From positions 24,749,077 through 24,813,076 of the forward strand of contig CM028338.1 of NCBI GenBank assembly GCA_016647705.1: a DNA stretch of 64,000 bases, given 5' to 3'. The DNA comes from Eucommia ulmoides (lineage: Eukaryota > Streptophyta > Magnoliopsida > Garryales > Eucommiaceae). The first letter of the stretch is position 1, and every line of letters begins with the position of its first letter. Under the pieces are notes generated by a model. That model was not told the origin of the DNA. It did not search any database and was given only the letters and a program-made list of their open reading frames with translations. Shown here piece after piece: positions 12,271 through 23,864 of this stretch. The position numbers were made by a program, and so were the translations under genes.

Positions 12271-13560
12271 ATGCCTAGAATCAAGAATCGTGCAAATAGG
12301 CCTACATTTGATAATGTATTTTTTCGAAGTAAAGAGAATGAGAAACAATATAATGAGGAGTTTGTTAATCGAAAGGTTTTAGGTTGCAAACCTATTGATT
12401 TTGTTGATTTGAATGAGAAAAATATCAATATTGAAGGATATTTTAGGAATTTGGGATGGATTGATTTTATTACACAAAGACATGAGTGGATGCCGGTATA
12501 GGTATAGACATTTTATAACAATCTGACCCACAATAATCATGAGATTACTTCTTTTGTTAAAGGAAAGGTAATTCGGTTCAATGCAGTATTACTAAGCTAT
12601 ATTTTGGAAATACCTAGAGGAGACGTAGTTCCGTACAATACCCCTCACTGGCTTTCGATAAATTTTAATAGAAGGGCAACTGCTGAGAAATTTGATTTAG
12701 AGGGAGACAAAGCAGGATCATTGTCTATTGAACATCGATTCCTTCATTTGGTGCTAACCTACTCGGTTGTGCCTAGAAGGGGAAGTCATGCTAATGTAAA
12801 TGATTTAGATTTGTATTTGATGAATAAGATTTTTAAAGGGAGAAAATTGGATTTGGCTCATATCATGATGGAATACATGAAGTATCATGTTCAGAAACCT
12901 TCTGGAATACTACCCTATGTTGATGCACTCCAAAGGTTGTTTGATCACTTTGGAGTTATAATTAATCCTGATGAGCAAATGTTTATGACAATTACACCTG
13001 GATAGATCAATGTGGGGAATGCTTCATTAATGGGGTATGAGTACAGAGGAAATAGTTAGGTAAAGAAGAGGAATCAGAAAAGGCAAAGAATGCAGGTTGT
13101 AGATAAGGAAGAAGAAAATGAAGAAGAAATGAGTATAGATTAGAAAATAAATTTTCTTCATAATCGGATTAATGATTTGAGGATACATGCGAATTTAATG
13201 GATGAGCAGATGACTGGGCTAGACGATAAAATGGTTTAAATGAATATAAGCATGGAAGTTGGATTTGGGAAAATCAAAGGGAATCTAGAATAAATGTTTT
13301 CGTTTATGTAGTCATCTCATCATGGATACCAGCAGCAGTACAGTACTCAGCCACACTTTATAAGACATCCTATGTTTGGAGCAAAATAGTCCTTTGGAGG
13401 ACCAACTACATCAGGACCATCTGGAGCAGGGCCATCTGGAGTAGGACCGTCAACGCCATTTCATCAGCAAATGACTCTAGGATAAATTGTTCAGCAAGGT
13501 GTTCCGTATCCGCAGGAGCCAGCTACTAGTCCGATGGGACTGTATTATCACTTTTCTGGA
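12271..13560 (+). pseudogene. 'Putative plant transposon protein'-type ORF inside the Sirevirus-like element
   Basis: The reading starts MPRIKNRANRPTFDN. It then shows features of the plant transposon-associated family often annotated 'putative plant transposon protein' (Transposase_32): FYNNLTHNNHEITSFVKGK near 12510-12565, a VLLSYILEIPRG segment near 12586-12620, and a long conserved block (12604-13005) containing RFLHLVLTYSVVPRRGSH and YVDALQRLFDHFGV. The C-terminal part is Gln/Gly/Pro-rich low complexity. The function of this family is not known. It sits between two Sirevirus-like LTRs in the place of gag-pol and has its own promoter-like block upstream. It is a fossil with several breaks. 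The family call is from memory of motifs and needs a profile search. Confidence 0.5.
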
Positions 13561-14240
13561 CAGAGCCCTCACTAGACCTTATTATTATTTTTTTGTTGAT
13601 TATTCAGACAAGTTTCACATTTACTCTTTTGGTCTGTAATAGTTAATCTAGGTTATTTGGTTTAACTTGACTTCTAGTGTTTGGATTTTGATAAATTACT
13701 TAGATTTGATCTAATTGGTTAGATTTTTTTGAACCCTAATGATGATCCACATCGTATTTGTTGAAAATGATTTTATTTATAAACTTGATTTATTAAAATG
13801 AATTTTTCAAATATTGAGTAGATTTGATATTTATCTATAGTGTTAATATTTTGTGCTAAAAAAGTAATATGTTAAAATGAGTTTTGATTTTTAAAGTTGA
13901 TTCAATGTGCTTTTATTAGATGTTTGCCTAGAGTAGAATTATCAAGTGTGTTCCCTCCCTTCCTAAGTTTTGTTTTTGAAGATGACAAAGGGGGAGAAAT
14001 TAGATGATATTTTATTAAGAGGGAGTTTATTTTTAAATTTGTGCTTTATTGATAGATGATGTTTTATTAAGAGGGAATTTATTTTTAAATTTGTGCTTTA
14101 TTGATTACGTTTTATAATATCTTCATTATTATGCTTCAATGAGTTATAAAACCCGTCATCAGATTCAGGGGGAGTGTGGTTATATTATTATTTTGAATAA
14201 AATATCAAAGTTAATTATCATAATAAAAAAAGGGGGAGAT

Positions 14241-16258
14241 TGTTGATCTTAAGATTTTGATGAACAATTAAGTGTTGATGTTTTGGTGCAACTAATGGTT
14301 TGTTAAGTGTTTCAATTAATTAAGTTCCAGTGATGAAGATATGATGACAAATTATGAATGAATGCTAAATGATAATGTCAAAGATGATGAAGAATTAAGA
14401 GTTTGAAGAAATTAGGGAAAACAACTCAAGTGAATTTCAACTCTTAATATCCTAATTAGGAACACACACAGCACAAAAAGTTTTTATTATTTATGTGTGT
14501 TTTGATAAGATGAAATAATTGACTCCTATGTGTATTTGGAAAGAAATATTTATAATTGACTAAAATGGAATTTAAGAAGTTAGTGGAGCTTATTTAGAAA
14601 AGAAAATGGTTAAAGGGGCAAAAACGTAAATAAGAATGAGTTAAAAACGAGTTCAGGAAAGAGATCTAGCATTCATAAATCGACTGGTAAGTCGACTGGT
14701 AAAGGTAAATCGAACTCTCTAAATCTCCAAGTCAACAGATAGGTCGACCGATGAACGCAACAGCTTTGGTTTGGCTACATCCTGAATCTTGCAGTCGACT
14801 GACCGGTCGACTATGGGCGTTGTTTCAGGATAATGAGGATTCCAATTTCATATCTAAAAGTAGTTGTTTTTTGTTGGGATTTGTGAGAGATTTAAGGGAT
14901 CTTATGATATTTAAGATATGTTTCACCTACTATTTAAATCCTATTAAGTTGGTTCATTAAATTTTAATGTTTCCCATGTTTCCCAATTTGGTACATAAAA
15001 TTATTTCTATTCTATTTAATTGGGATTGAGAAATATTTGGAGGACTTAATTGAAATATTTAAAAGTCATTTATTAAGTGAATTGAATCAAAATGAAGTCA
15101 TAATGATATACGGCGTCTAAGAGAGCATTTAAATGTCATGACACATGAGAACTAGCCGTTAGAGAGCTTATTTATTTCCCATACATATAGACCTGCGTTT
15201 TTTATATTTGAAATCAAGAGAAGTGAGCTAAAAGAGATAAGATCATATTGTGTTGTTATAAGAGTTTTCTTTCTGCGATTTTGTGAGAGTTATTCTAAGA
15301 GACGATCTTGAGAATCATTCCTAGTAATCTTTGCTGCTACCGGATCTGAAGTATCATCGCTCTATTTATTTTTTGCAGTGGATTCCGGGTGAGATATTTC
15401 CAATTACTTTCTATTTGTGCATTGCTTGTTTAATTGTTGAAAATTGATCTTTAGAAATTGTTTCTAATTTTTATTTAAGAAATTATTTTATAAACAATTT
15501 CTTGAATCTAATTACATGCTCAATTATTTGATACTCATATTTTGTTTAAAATCAGATTTTTCATTCTCACACTTTTCTATCACTAGACTTGGGATATTAA
15601 TCAAGTTATAATTTATCTAGGATAGTAGAATTTCTGAGTGAGATAATCTGTTTATCAATTTGTATTGGTGAGTAGTGGGACGGATTAAATACTGTTGGGG
15701 GTATTTAATCAAAGGATAGCCGGTTTCAGTCTCTTCTTGTAAAGAGATTGAGGTAGTAATTCTTCCTATATAGAATTGATTTTTTGAGTGAATTTTGTAA
15801 TGGTTCAATCCTTACCGGGTAAAAAGATATTTGGATAGTGTTAAAAAGAATTAGGTTATTCTTTAGCCTGTAAAAAGTAAAGATTTTTTCTTAGCCTGTG
15901 AAAAGGATTTTGTAAATGTTGATTATGAGCCTGTAAAAGAATCGGTGTGAGGGTTTGGTTTCTACCTTTAAAGGGATCTTGAGTATTAGTGGGTGCAACT
16001 CTCCATAGGGCTCGGGGGACTAGATTAGCTAAGAGTAGCTTGGTGTACCAGTATAAATTTTTGGTGTGTTGCAATATTTAATTTGTTTATTTTTGTTGTT
16101 TGGTGTGCACCTTGTTGATTATATAATTCCGCTGTGATATAAAGATAATAATTAATTTAGGATTAAAATTAATTATTTGATTTATTGAAATATTATTCTG
16201 ATATAATTTTTTAATTACCTAATTCACCCTCCCTCTTGGGTATTCCACTAGGCCAACA
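14241..16258 (+). repeat. 3' LTR of the Sirevirus-like element
   Basis: It begins TGTTGATCTTAAG directly after the polypurine tract AAAGGGGGAGAT, and ends TAGGCCAACA. It is related to the solo LTR at 41318-43544, which has the same ends. Just upstream, at 14001-14104, a 52-bp unit (TAGATGAT...AGAGGGA) is repeated twice. Confidence 0.8.
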
Positions 16259-16263
16259 AGAAT

Positions 16264-17606
16264 ATCTGTTGAGATTAGTATACTTACCATTTAGACCCTA
16301 TTAGTAACGGTATCAACCATGGTGTTTCTAACATCTTGATGAATATTTGTTTCATCGTAGATCTAGTTGTTTATCATAATTTAATTTCTATATATCCATC
16401 CAAGGATTCATTGATATGCTAGGAATGGGGTGCTTACTCTATTCTATCTCTGGAGCACTAGAGAAGGGTGTTTCATTTTTTTGTTATCAATTCGAATATC
16501 ATTTGATATAAAAAATCATAAAAATTCATTGTTGTTATAAAAATCTCAAACATAAAAAATAATTTTGTTTGTTTAAGATAACTATTGTAAGCTTTACAAC
16601 AATTTCAATAATATAACAAGTTGAAGGAGAAGTTTCCAAACCCTTGTTTTGATTCTTCAAATATGTGTGGCATTTTGAAATGGTGTATTTAGGAGATTTC
16701 TTCTTTCAATGTGTTGTCTCGTTGAAGTCAATATTATTCTTATAGGAATTAGTTTTGGAAAATCTTTATCCAAGATGATTTTCGCAATTCTCATTTTATA
16801 GAATTCGAGAATATGTCTGATTTGAATTTCTATGATATCAAGGGGTAAATTAAAATAATATAATAATAAACATTCATTAGATTCTTATAGCAATCATACA
16901 TTCTTTATATCTTGCATCATTTAGAGATATGCTTATGACACTTTTCACCGCATCTATTTCTCATTCTTAGTTGCATGTTGATAAAATATGCCATTTAGTA
17001 TATCATATAGAATAAACCACTCATTTCAAATTATTTTACAATATAAAATTTCATGCTTAGGACACATATAGAATAGGCCATTCACATTATTTGGGAAAAA
17101 TTAAATCATTTTTCATCGTATAAGTTTTACGCTTCACCACTTGCACTTTTCATTCCCATATTCACTAATAATATAAAGCATGTTAGTTAAAGATCACATT
17201 CTCTCCATCTAGATTACATCATCCTGTAGTATAAAAATCATGTTGCACTCACTTTGCATATAGTCATGGAATCATGTTAGAATGCATCTTGAAAACTTTT
17301 TAGGGCAAATTAATTTTTTGACCCTCTTACTATTGACACATTTCTATGTAGTCCAATGAGCTCGTTTCGTTTTAGTTTAAACTCTCTAAGTATGTAATCG
17401 GATTTAAATAGTCCTTTTGTTAGTTTTTCCATCTAAACTGACAGAATTGATGACATATGCATTGCATGCACATCCTTATATAGTTATTCCCTTAGAAGAT
17501 ATGGAAGCAAACCATATGACCAAAGGATTGTCTCTGGAATGATTCAGAGACATGTGGCTACAATAGGATTCAAAAGCACTTACGTATTATAGCAGCACAT
17601 GTGATA
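16264..17606. other. AT-rich non-coding stretch, probably older element remnant
   Basis: No convincing coding frame was found. 17307-17480 resembles a dispersed repeat also seen in the QCR9 intron (GCAAATTA...TTTTTGACCCTC...AGTCCTTTTGTTAGTTTTT). The rest is unassigned. Confidence 0.4.
17307..17480. repeat. Dispersed MITE-like repeat, partial copy
   Basis: It contains TTTTTGACCCTCTTACTATTG, then TAGTCCTTTTGTTAGTTTTT. Related stretches are at 28024-28560 and at 28690-31010 (the latter split by a Copia-like element). Terminal inverted repeats were not confirmed. Confidence 0.35.
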
Positions 17607-17611
17607 AGGAG

Positions 17612-19313
17612 TGATAGGTGTAAATTACCTACGTATTTCTAATCCGAATTTGTTAGTTTTCGAGTACGTTTGTAGTTATTTTATTATGTTTTAATTAGTT
17701 TTCAAACTTTTTGTATAAATCAGGTATGTGGGGTATAAAGATAGGAAACTGGAGCGAAAACGATGAGATCGAACCAAAGCAAGTCGAAGTTACGGTGGAT
17801 AAACAAGCTCGGAGGCTAAAATATGAAACAGGCCTATCGCCTAGGCATCTAGACCACCACCTAGGCGGTGAAGAAGCTGAGAAAAGTGCAAAATGTTACT
17901 GACAGATAACCGCCTAGGCGAGGAAATCCAGAAGAAAACGAAGATGGGCTACTGACAGCCGCTCGCCTAGGTGGAGAAATCCATCGCCTAGGCGAAAATC
18001 CAACAGAATATTCTTCCACGTCCACCGCCTACTTCACCGCCTAGGCGATCAGCCGAACCAACCTAACTTCGCCTAGGCGAAGTTTTCTACTCCTAAGCGG
18101 AAATCCCCTACACAGTCTTGAGATATTTTTAGGATATTTTGGCTATAAATACCCCCTCTCCTCCCCCTTCTCCGGCCTCTCTCTTGCTCTCTTGGCATTT
18201 TTTATCCCCTTAGGCTATATCTAAGGGTATATTTAGGAGTTTTAGAGGTGGAGCTCACATCCCGAAGTGGAGAAGATGGCGAATCGATCGTTGAGCGTTC
18301 TTAGCGGTTTATTTTCGGACGAGACTGAGTTCTTCGATTGTTTTTCCTTCTTTCTTTATCTTAGGATCATGTGAGCATGTTTAGCTCAATTTATATGTTT
18401 ATGCGGCTATGGCCACAAGTTAAATGTGAATTGTAGTAGGGATTAACGGTATATTTATAAATATGTTTGTTTGGATGATTTCGGTGTTGCATTTATGTTT
18501 GTTCTTCGTAGTTTGATTGTGATTATCATATTGTTTGTTTATTATGATTAGAATGGTAAATAGAGAATACGGGGTTTTGAAACACCCCGGATTTGGATTA
18601 GGGTAAACAAACGCCACAATTCTATAACTCGGTCAGGGTTTGAATCGTGGACAATCGATGACGTTGGGGCAAGACTCACGCGACCTAGGGTCGTTAAGAC
18701 GTTGAGGGGGACTTCTTTGTTGACTCCAAGTTGCGTTATATCCCTCGTCTTACACTCGGAAAAGGTGGCGAGGGAGTTTTAGAACGGAGATTGTCGATAG
18801 GTTAAATACAACGCGACGATCCAATAACCCGGGAGAGAGTTGGATTGTGTGCAATCAATGACGCTGGGCGAGACTCACGTGACCTAGGGTCGTTAAGACG
18901 TTAAGGGGGACTTCTTCGTTGGCTCGAAGTCATGTATTCCCTCGCCTTACACTCGGGAGAGGTGGTGGTGGAGTTTACATACCGAGGTTGTCAAATAGGT
19001 CGAACACCGTAAACGTGAGTAAATCAAAATCGAATACGTATTTGCAAACACGTTAATCCCTAGGCAATTCTTCACCCTAAAACATATTAGCATATTAGTG
19101 TAGTTAATTTAGGTTATATTAGTATTAGTTTAATTAATTAATTATATTTGTTTTTCGCCTAGATAAAATTAGGTCACGACAAACGTAGTATTTGATAGTA
19201 ACGACACCAATTTCTGTGGATACGATAAACCGATCTTTCACGATCACACTATACTAAAACTTAGACCTCGTATACTTGCAAGTGTAAGTAGCAGCGTATT
19301 TTACGCCCTACCA
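17612..19313 (+). repeat. 5' LTR of copy B
   Basis: This 1.7-kb LTR holds the palindrome array at 17830-18105, the TATA box CTATAAATACC at 18143-18153, then a pyrimidine-rich leader (CCCTCTCCTCCCCCTTCTCC). U5 ends in TACGCCCTACCA. Confidence 0.85.
17830..18153 (+). promoter_or_regulatory. CGCCTAGGCG palindrome array followed by TATA box
   Basis: About ten copies of the 10-bp palindrome CGCCTAGGCG or one-base variants (CACCTAGGCGG, TCGCCTAGGTGG, TTCGCCTAGGCGAA) occur at irregular spacing. The last is about 40 bp before the TATA box (18143-18153). This is the core U3 promoter by position; the role of the palindromes is inference. Confidence 0.65.
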
Positions 19314-19638
19314 AGTTTTTGGCATCATTGTCGGGGATTAGTTTGTTGTTATTATCGATATTGTGTGTAAATGACTTAATTTTACTTTAGGCAATTTTTT
19401 GTATATAATTTTTGTTTGTAGTTTTGTTTTTGTTTCCCATGCAGGGTACTTGGCGATGTTAGATCGACGGGTATTGATGCATCCCTTTCGACGGGATTCC
19501 AAATCGTTTTATGTTGCTTGGCCAAGCACATAAGCTGGTGAGGCATTTCGTTGAAAGATTGAGCCATTCAAAGCAAAATCTCGTCAATCTTGAGGGCATT
19601 CTGAAAATGTCGGGTCGAGGACATTAAACCACGTGCTT

Positions 19639-19656
19639 CTTGGGAGGCAACCCAAG
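19639..19656 (+). other. Conserved hairpin, copy B
   Basis: CTTGGGAGGCAACCCAAG is identical to copy A although the gag-like sequence before it is nearly gone. Confidence 0.75.
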
Positions 19657-21236
19657 GTCAAATAAATTAAATCCGTTACATCCGACTTGAATCGAAGGCG
19701 AGATCCTCTAGCCTCCTAGGTAAGTATTCTAAACACCCTTCGTCAGCATGATTTAATTCCATATATTGAAGAATGATGATTGGGTTCGCTGAGGATACTG
19801 TCCACTTTGAGTTTGGAAGCGATGTGTAGTATGTAGTATTGTTAGTTTATGTGTTATTGTTTTTCTGTATTGCATGTGTGTTTAGGTTAGAATGTATTTA
19901 TGTTTTTATGTTGTTGTTTATATGTTGAGTTTTGCATTCATCTGTGCCGTTACCCGATGATGAGATTACCCCTGGTTATTTTTTAAGTCAAGGGTAATAC
20001 ACATGCATGTGTGATTATGTGTGCTTGACTATGCGTTTTGGTCAAAATTATTGTAGATCCTAATTTTCACGGGCATATAGACTCAATGTATTTTTATTCA
20101 ATTGATTTGAGGATGATTATCGATTAACCAAATTCATGACACATTAAGGATTCTAGAACTTGATTGAGAGGAAGCTTGAGGCAAAATCCTAGGTGAGGTA
20201 GTTCAGGAGACGTGATTTAGGCACTCGTTTTGTCGCTTGAGCCTTTTTAAAGCTACCCTGATACATGTTTATCCCTCGTTACCCTATCAAAGCCTAAATG
20301 CAAATTCAATTTAGAACACATAAACTAATACCATGGCTAGTGGATTTTTTTCCAAACCTAAATCGCTGAATTTAAATGCACATTTGAGTGAATCAAGTTA
20401 GCCATTGCAAAGGCTTCTTGATGTGAGCGGTTGGGTTTAGGGTGAACTTCTAATTGGTTCGGTATTTGAGTACTCACTTGTCGTTTTTCATTTGTATTTC
20501 ACACACCCCTTCAATTGTAACAATCAAATAAGTTTGGGGGTGTGTTCGATGAAAAGAAAAGAAAAACAAAATATATATATATATAGAAAAGAAAAAAAAA
20601 ATCAAATGTAAATACGATTTTTATTTCCGTTTCTTTTGACAAGTGAGTACGTCGGTCTTAAATGCATGTTCAATATTGTTTCCAATCTTTTTATGGGGAT
20701 TCGAGAGTGAATGTGCCAAGCGTTAAACCTTGGATAACGTTAAATTAACAACATTAACCCGTTTTCTATTCCAAATTACCCTTGGCCAAATATACCAAAA
20801 CCAAACCAAGTCCTAATGATCTTCATGAGCTACTAAACCTACATTAGTGGAAAGTGGACCCCAATCAAACCTATGGAAATCCTAGTCCTTTATGGTCTAA
20901 TTCATGAATTTCGTTGGGGGATAATTCAATCCGATCGTTGTATAGTTATATTATTAAGTCTTGCACTAACATGTTTACAGGATCTAGAATAGTGTTTACC
21001 ATTATTGCATGTCGAAATTCTAGAACAATACATGCTGTGTGTTACCGCCTGAACTCGAAATAATTGGCGATTGTTGAGGGAAAAATAAATAGGCCATTAG
21101 AATAAGTCAAAACTCGCATGTTGTTATGTTTAGATTATTTTTAGGTTGTTTGTTATTTATTTCAGTTTGTTGTATTTTTCATTTTAGTGTGTGTGTTTGG
21201 CTCGAGAACTAGCCAAATTCTGAGTTTGGGGATATT

Positions 21237-22962
21237 TGATAAGTGTAAATTACCTACGTATTTCCAATCCGAATTTGTTAGTTTTTGAGTACGTTTGTAG
21301 TTATTTTTATTATGTTTTAATTAGTTTTCATACTTTTTTGTATAAATCAGGTGTGTGGGGTATAAAGATAGGAAACTGAAGTGAAAACGATGAGATCGAA
21401 CCAAAGCGAGTCGAAGTTACGGTGGATAAATAAGCTCGGAGGCTAAAATATGAAACAGGCCCATTGCCTAGGCGTCCAGACCATCGCCTAGGTGGTGAAG
21501 AAGCTGAGAAAAGAGCAAAATATTACTGACGAACCACCGCCTAGGCGAAGATTCCTTCGCCTAGGCAAAAATCCAACAGAAAATGAAGATGGGCTACTAA
21601 CAACCGCTCGCCTAGGCGGAGAAATCCACCGCCTAAGCGAAAATCCAACAGAATGTTCTTCCACGTCCGCTGCCTACTTCACCGCCTAGGCGATCAGCCA
21701 AACCGACCTAACTTTGTCTTGGCGAAGTTTTCTTCTCCTAGGCGAAAATCCCCTACACAGTCTTGAGATATTTTTAGATATTTTTAGGATATTTTGGCTA
21801 TAAATACCCCCTCTCCTCCCCCTTCTCCGGCCTCTCTCTTGCTCTCTTGGCATTTTTTAGCCCCTTAGGCTATATCTAAGGGTATATTTAGGAGTTTTAG
21901 AGGTGGAGCTCACATCCCGAAGTAGAGAAGACAGCGAATCGATCGTTGAGCGTTCTTAGAGGTTTATCTTTGGACGAGGCTAAGTTTTTCGATTATTTTT
22001 CCTTATTTCTTTATCTTAGGATCATGTGAGCATGTTTAGCTCGATTTATATGTTTATGCGGCTATGGCCACGAGTTAAATATGGATTGTAGTAGGGATTA
22101 ACGGTATATTTATAAATATATTTGTTTGGATGATTTCGGTGTTACGTTTATATTTGTTCTTCGTAGTTTGATTGTGTTTATCGTATTATTTGTTTATTAT
22201 GCTTAGAATGGTAAATGGAGAATACGGGGTTTTGAAACACCCTGGATTCGGATTAGGGTAAACAAACGCCACGATTCTATAACCCGGTCGGGGTTTGAAT
22301 CACGGACAATCGATGACGTTGGGGCAAGACTCACACGACCTAGGGTCGTTAAGACGTTGAGGGGGACTTCTTCGTTGACTCCAAGTTGCGTTATATCCCT
22401 CGTCTTACACTCGGGAGAGGTGGCGAGGGAGTTTTAGAATGGAGATTGTCGATAGGGTAAATACAATACGACGATCCAATAACCCAGGAAGAAGTTGGAT
22501 TGTGTGCAATCAATGACGCTAAGCAAGACTCACGTGACCTAGGGTCGTTAAGACATTGAGTGGGACTTCTTCGTTGGCTTAAAGTCATGTATTCTCCCGT
22601 CTTACACTAGGGAGAGGTGGCGGTGGAGTTTACGTACCGAGGTTATCAAATAGGTCGAACACTGTAAACGTGAGTAAATCGAAATCGAACACGTATTTGT
22701 AAACACGTTAATCCTTAGGCAATTCTCTACCCTAAAATATATTAGCATATTAGTGTAGTTAATTTAGGTTATATTAGTATTAGTTTAATTAATTAATTAC
22801 ATTTATTTTTCGCCTAGATAAAATTAGGTCACGACAAACGCGGTATTCGATAGTAACGACACCAATCCTTGTGGATACGATAACCCAATCTTTCACGATT
22901 ACACTATACTAAAACTTAGACCTCGTATACTTGCAAGTAGCGGCGTATTTTACGCCCTACCA
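21237..22962 (+). repeat. 3' LTR of copy B
   Basis: Direct repeat of 17612-19313. The palindrome array is at 21462-21750 and TATA (CTATAAATACC) at 21798-21808. Confidence 0.85.
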
Positions 22963-23864
22963 TGGAGCATTATTAATTGATAGATTTTGGGGATTGATAA
23001 ACAAAATGACACAACTCTATTTGATTAAATAGATAGTTGGTTGGGTAAAAGAAGGGGCACATGCGAGTAAATAGGTTGATTTCAAGATAGTTTACAAGAA
23101 AACTCCATTATTTGTATTCTATCAGAGATCAAATAATACTTTGGGTATGTAGCATTTGAAATTATTAATAATAGATTGAATTGGGGACTTCTTCAATTCA
23201 AGATATTCGTGTTATTCACTTGAAAGATAGTAAATAAAAGTAGTCTGGTCATTTTGACAGATAACATGTAGGGGAAAGACGAGGTCAAGAAAATTGGTTA
23301 AAAGCATGTACATACGGATAAAACCAGTATCTGACACCGATCTATGAGATATCTCATAGATGAGAGTTGAAACTATTCGACTATGACCATCTTATAAGTA
23401 CTCGAAGTTACCAAATTTCCAACCAAGCCAGAGTAATTTATAAACATATCACATGCATATTTTTCAAGTAAGAGTTGATGGTAATTGGTTACACATGTGA
23501 ATCTTGTGGGGTTTATCACACAGGAATAAATCCCCAATCTATAAATAACTTCCTCCTTGAGGGAATGATTGGGTGTGCAAGGCTGTACAACAAGAAATTG
23601 GAGACAATCATTAGAATAGATGTGTCTATTCTAACAGGTACACTTGGTGACTGATCATAAAGAGATGTTTCTATGATTGGTTGCCTAGGTTGTTAATATG
23701 CACCTTGTGGCACACTAGAAATATCAAGAGAATACAAATATACACTATTTTTTTTTTTCATATTTTTTAGACTCCTACATTCTACACTTACTCTCTCTTG
23801 TGTGAGACATAATGTAGGGATATTATCAACACATCAGATCCTTTAGCGCCATCTGTGCGAATAA
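22963..23864 (+). repeat. LTR end with Tat-like primer site; host of copy B
   Basis: TTAGCGCCATCTGTGCGAAT at about 23843 resembles the TTTGGCGCCGTCTGTGGGAA primer site of Tat-type Gypsy elements. Upstream is a TATA-like TCTATAAATAACTTCC near 23540, as expected for an LTR. The LTR probably began left of 17612, so copy B would be nested in it. The left end was not found. It is a broken fossil. Confidence 0.35.

Larger units (their letters stand above)
9370..16258 (+). mobile_element. Sirevirus-like (Ty1/Copia) two-LTR element without a polymerase
   Basis: The long LTRs are 9370 to about 11312 and 14241-16258. Both start TGTTGAT; the right one ends TCACCCTCCCTCTTGGG...GGCCAACA. The flanks ggaat and agaat are a 5-bp duplication with one mismatch. 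Upstream of the 3' LTR are three G-rich polypurine tracts (ACAAAGGGGGAGAA at 13985, CAGGGGGAG at 14167, AAAGGGGGAGAT ending at 14240). Multiple such tracts are a known Sirevirus trait. The internal part holds a short lysine-rich frame (11338-11592), a 125-bp tandem duplication, a private promoter-like block and the ORF at 12271-13560. No RT or integrase is visible, so it is non-autonomous. It is broken with several breaks. The LTRs differ by several percent by eye. Confidence 0.75.
17612..22962 (+). mobile_element. Gag-only LTR retrotransposon, copy B (CGCCTAGGCG subfamily)
   Basis: The LTRs are 17612-19313 and 21237-22962. They start TGATARGTGTAAATTACC and end TACGCCCTACCA. The flanks aggag and tggag are a 5-bp duplication with one mismatch. 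A worn primer site is at 19320-19337 and a polypurine-like AGTTTGGGGATATT precedes the 3' LTR. Only a very reduced gag-like start remains (from about 19455), followed by the conserved hairpin at 19639-19656. The LTRs differ by only a few percent by eye, making this the youngest-looking two-LTR element in the window. It is broken. Confidence 0.85.
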
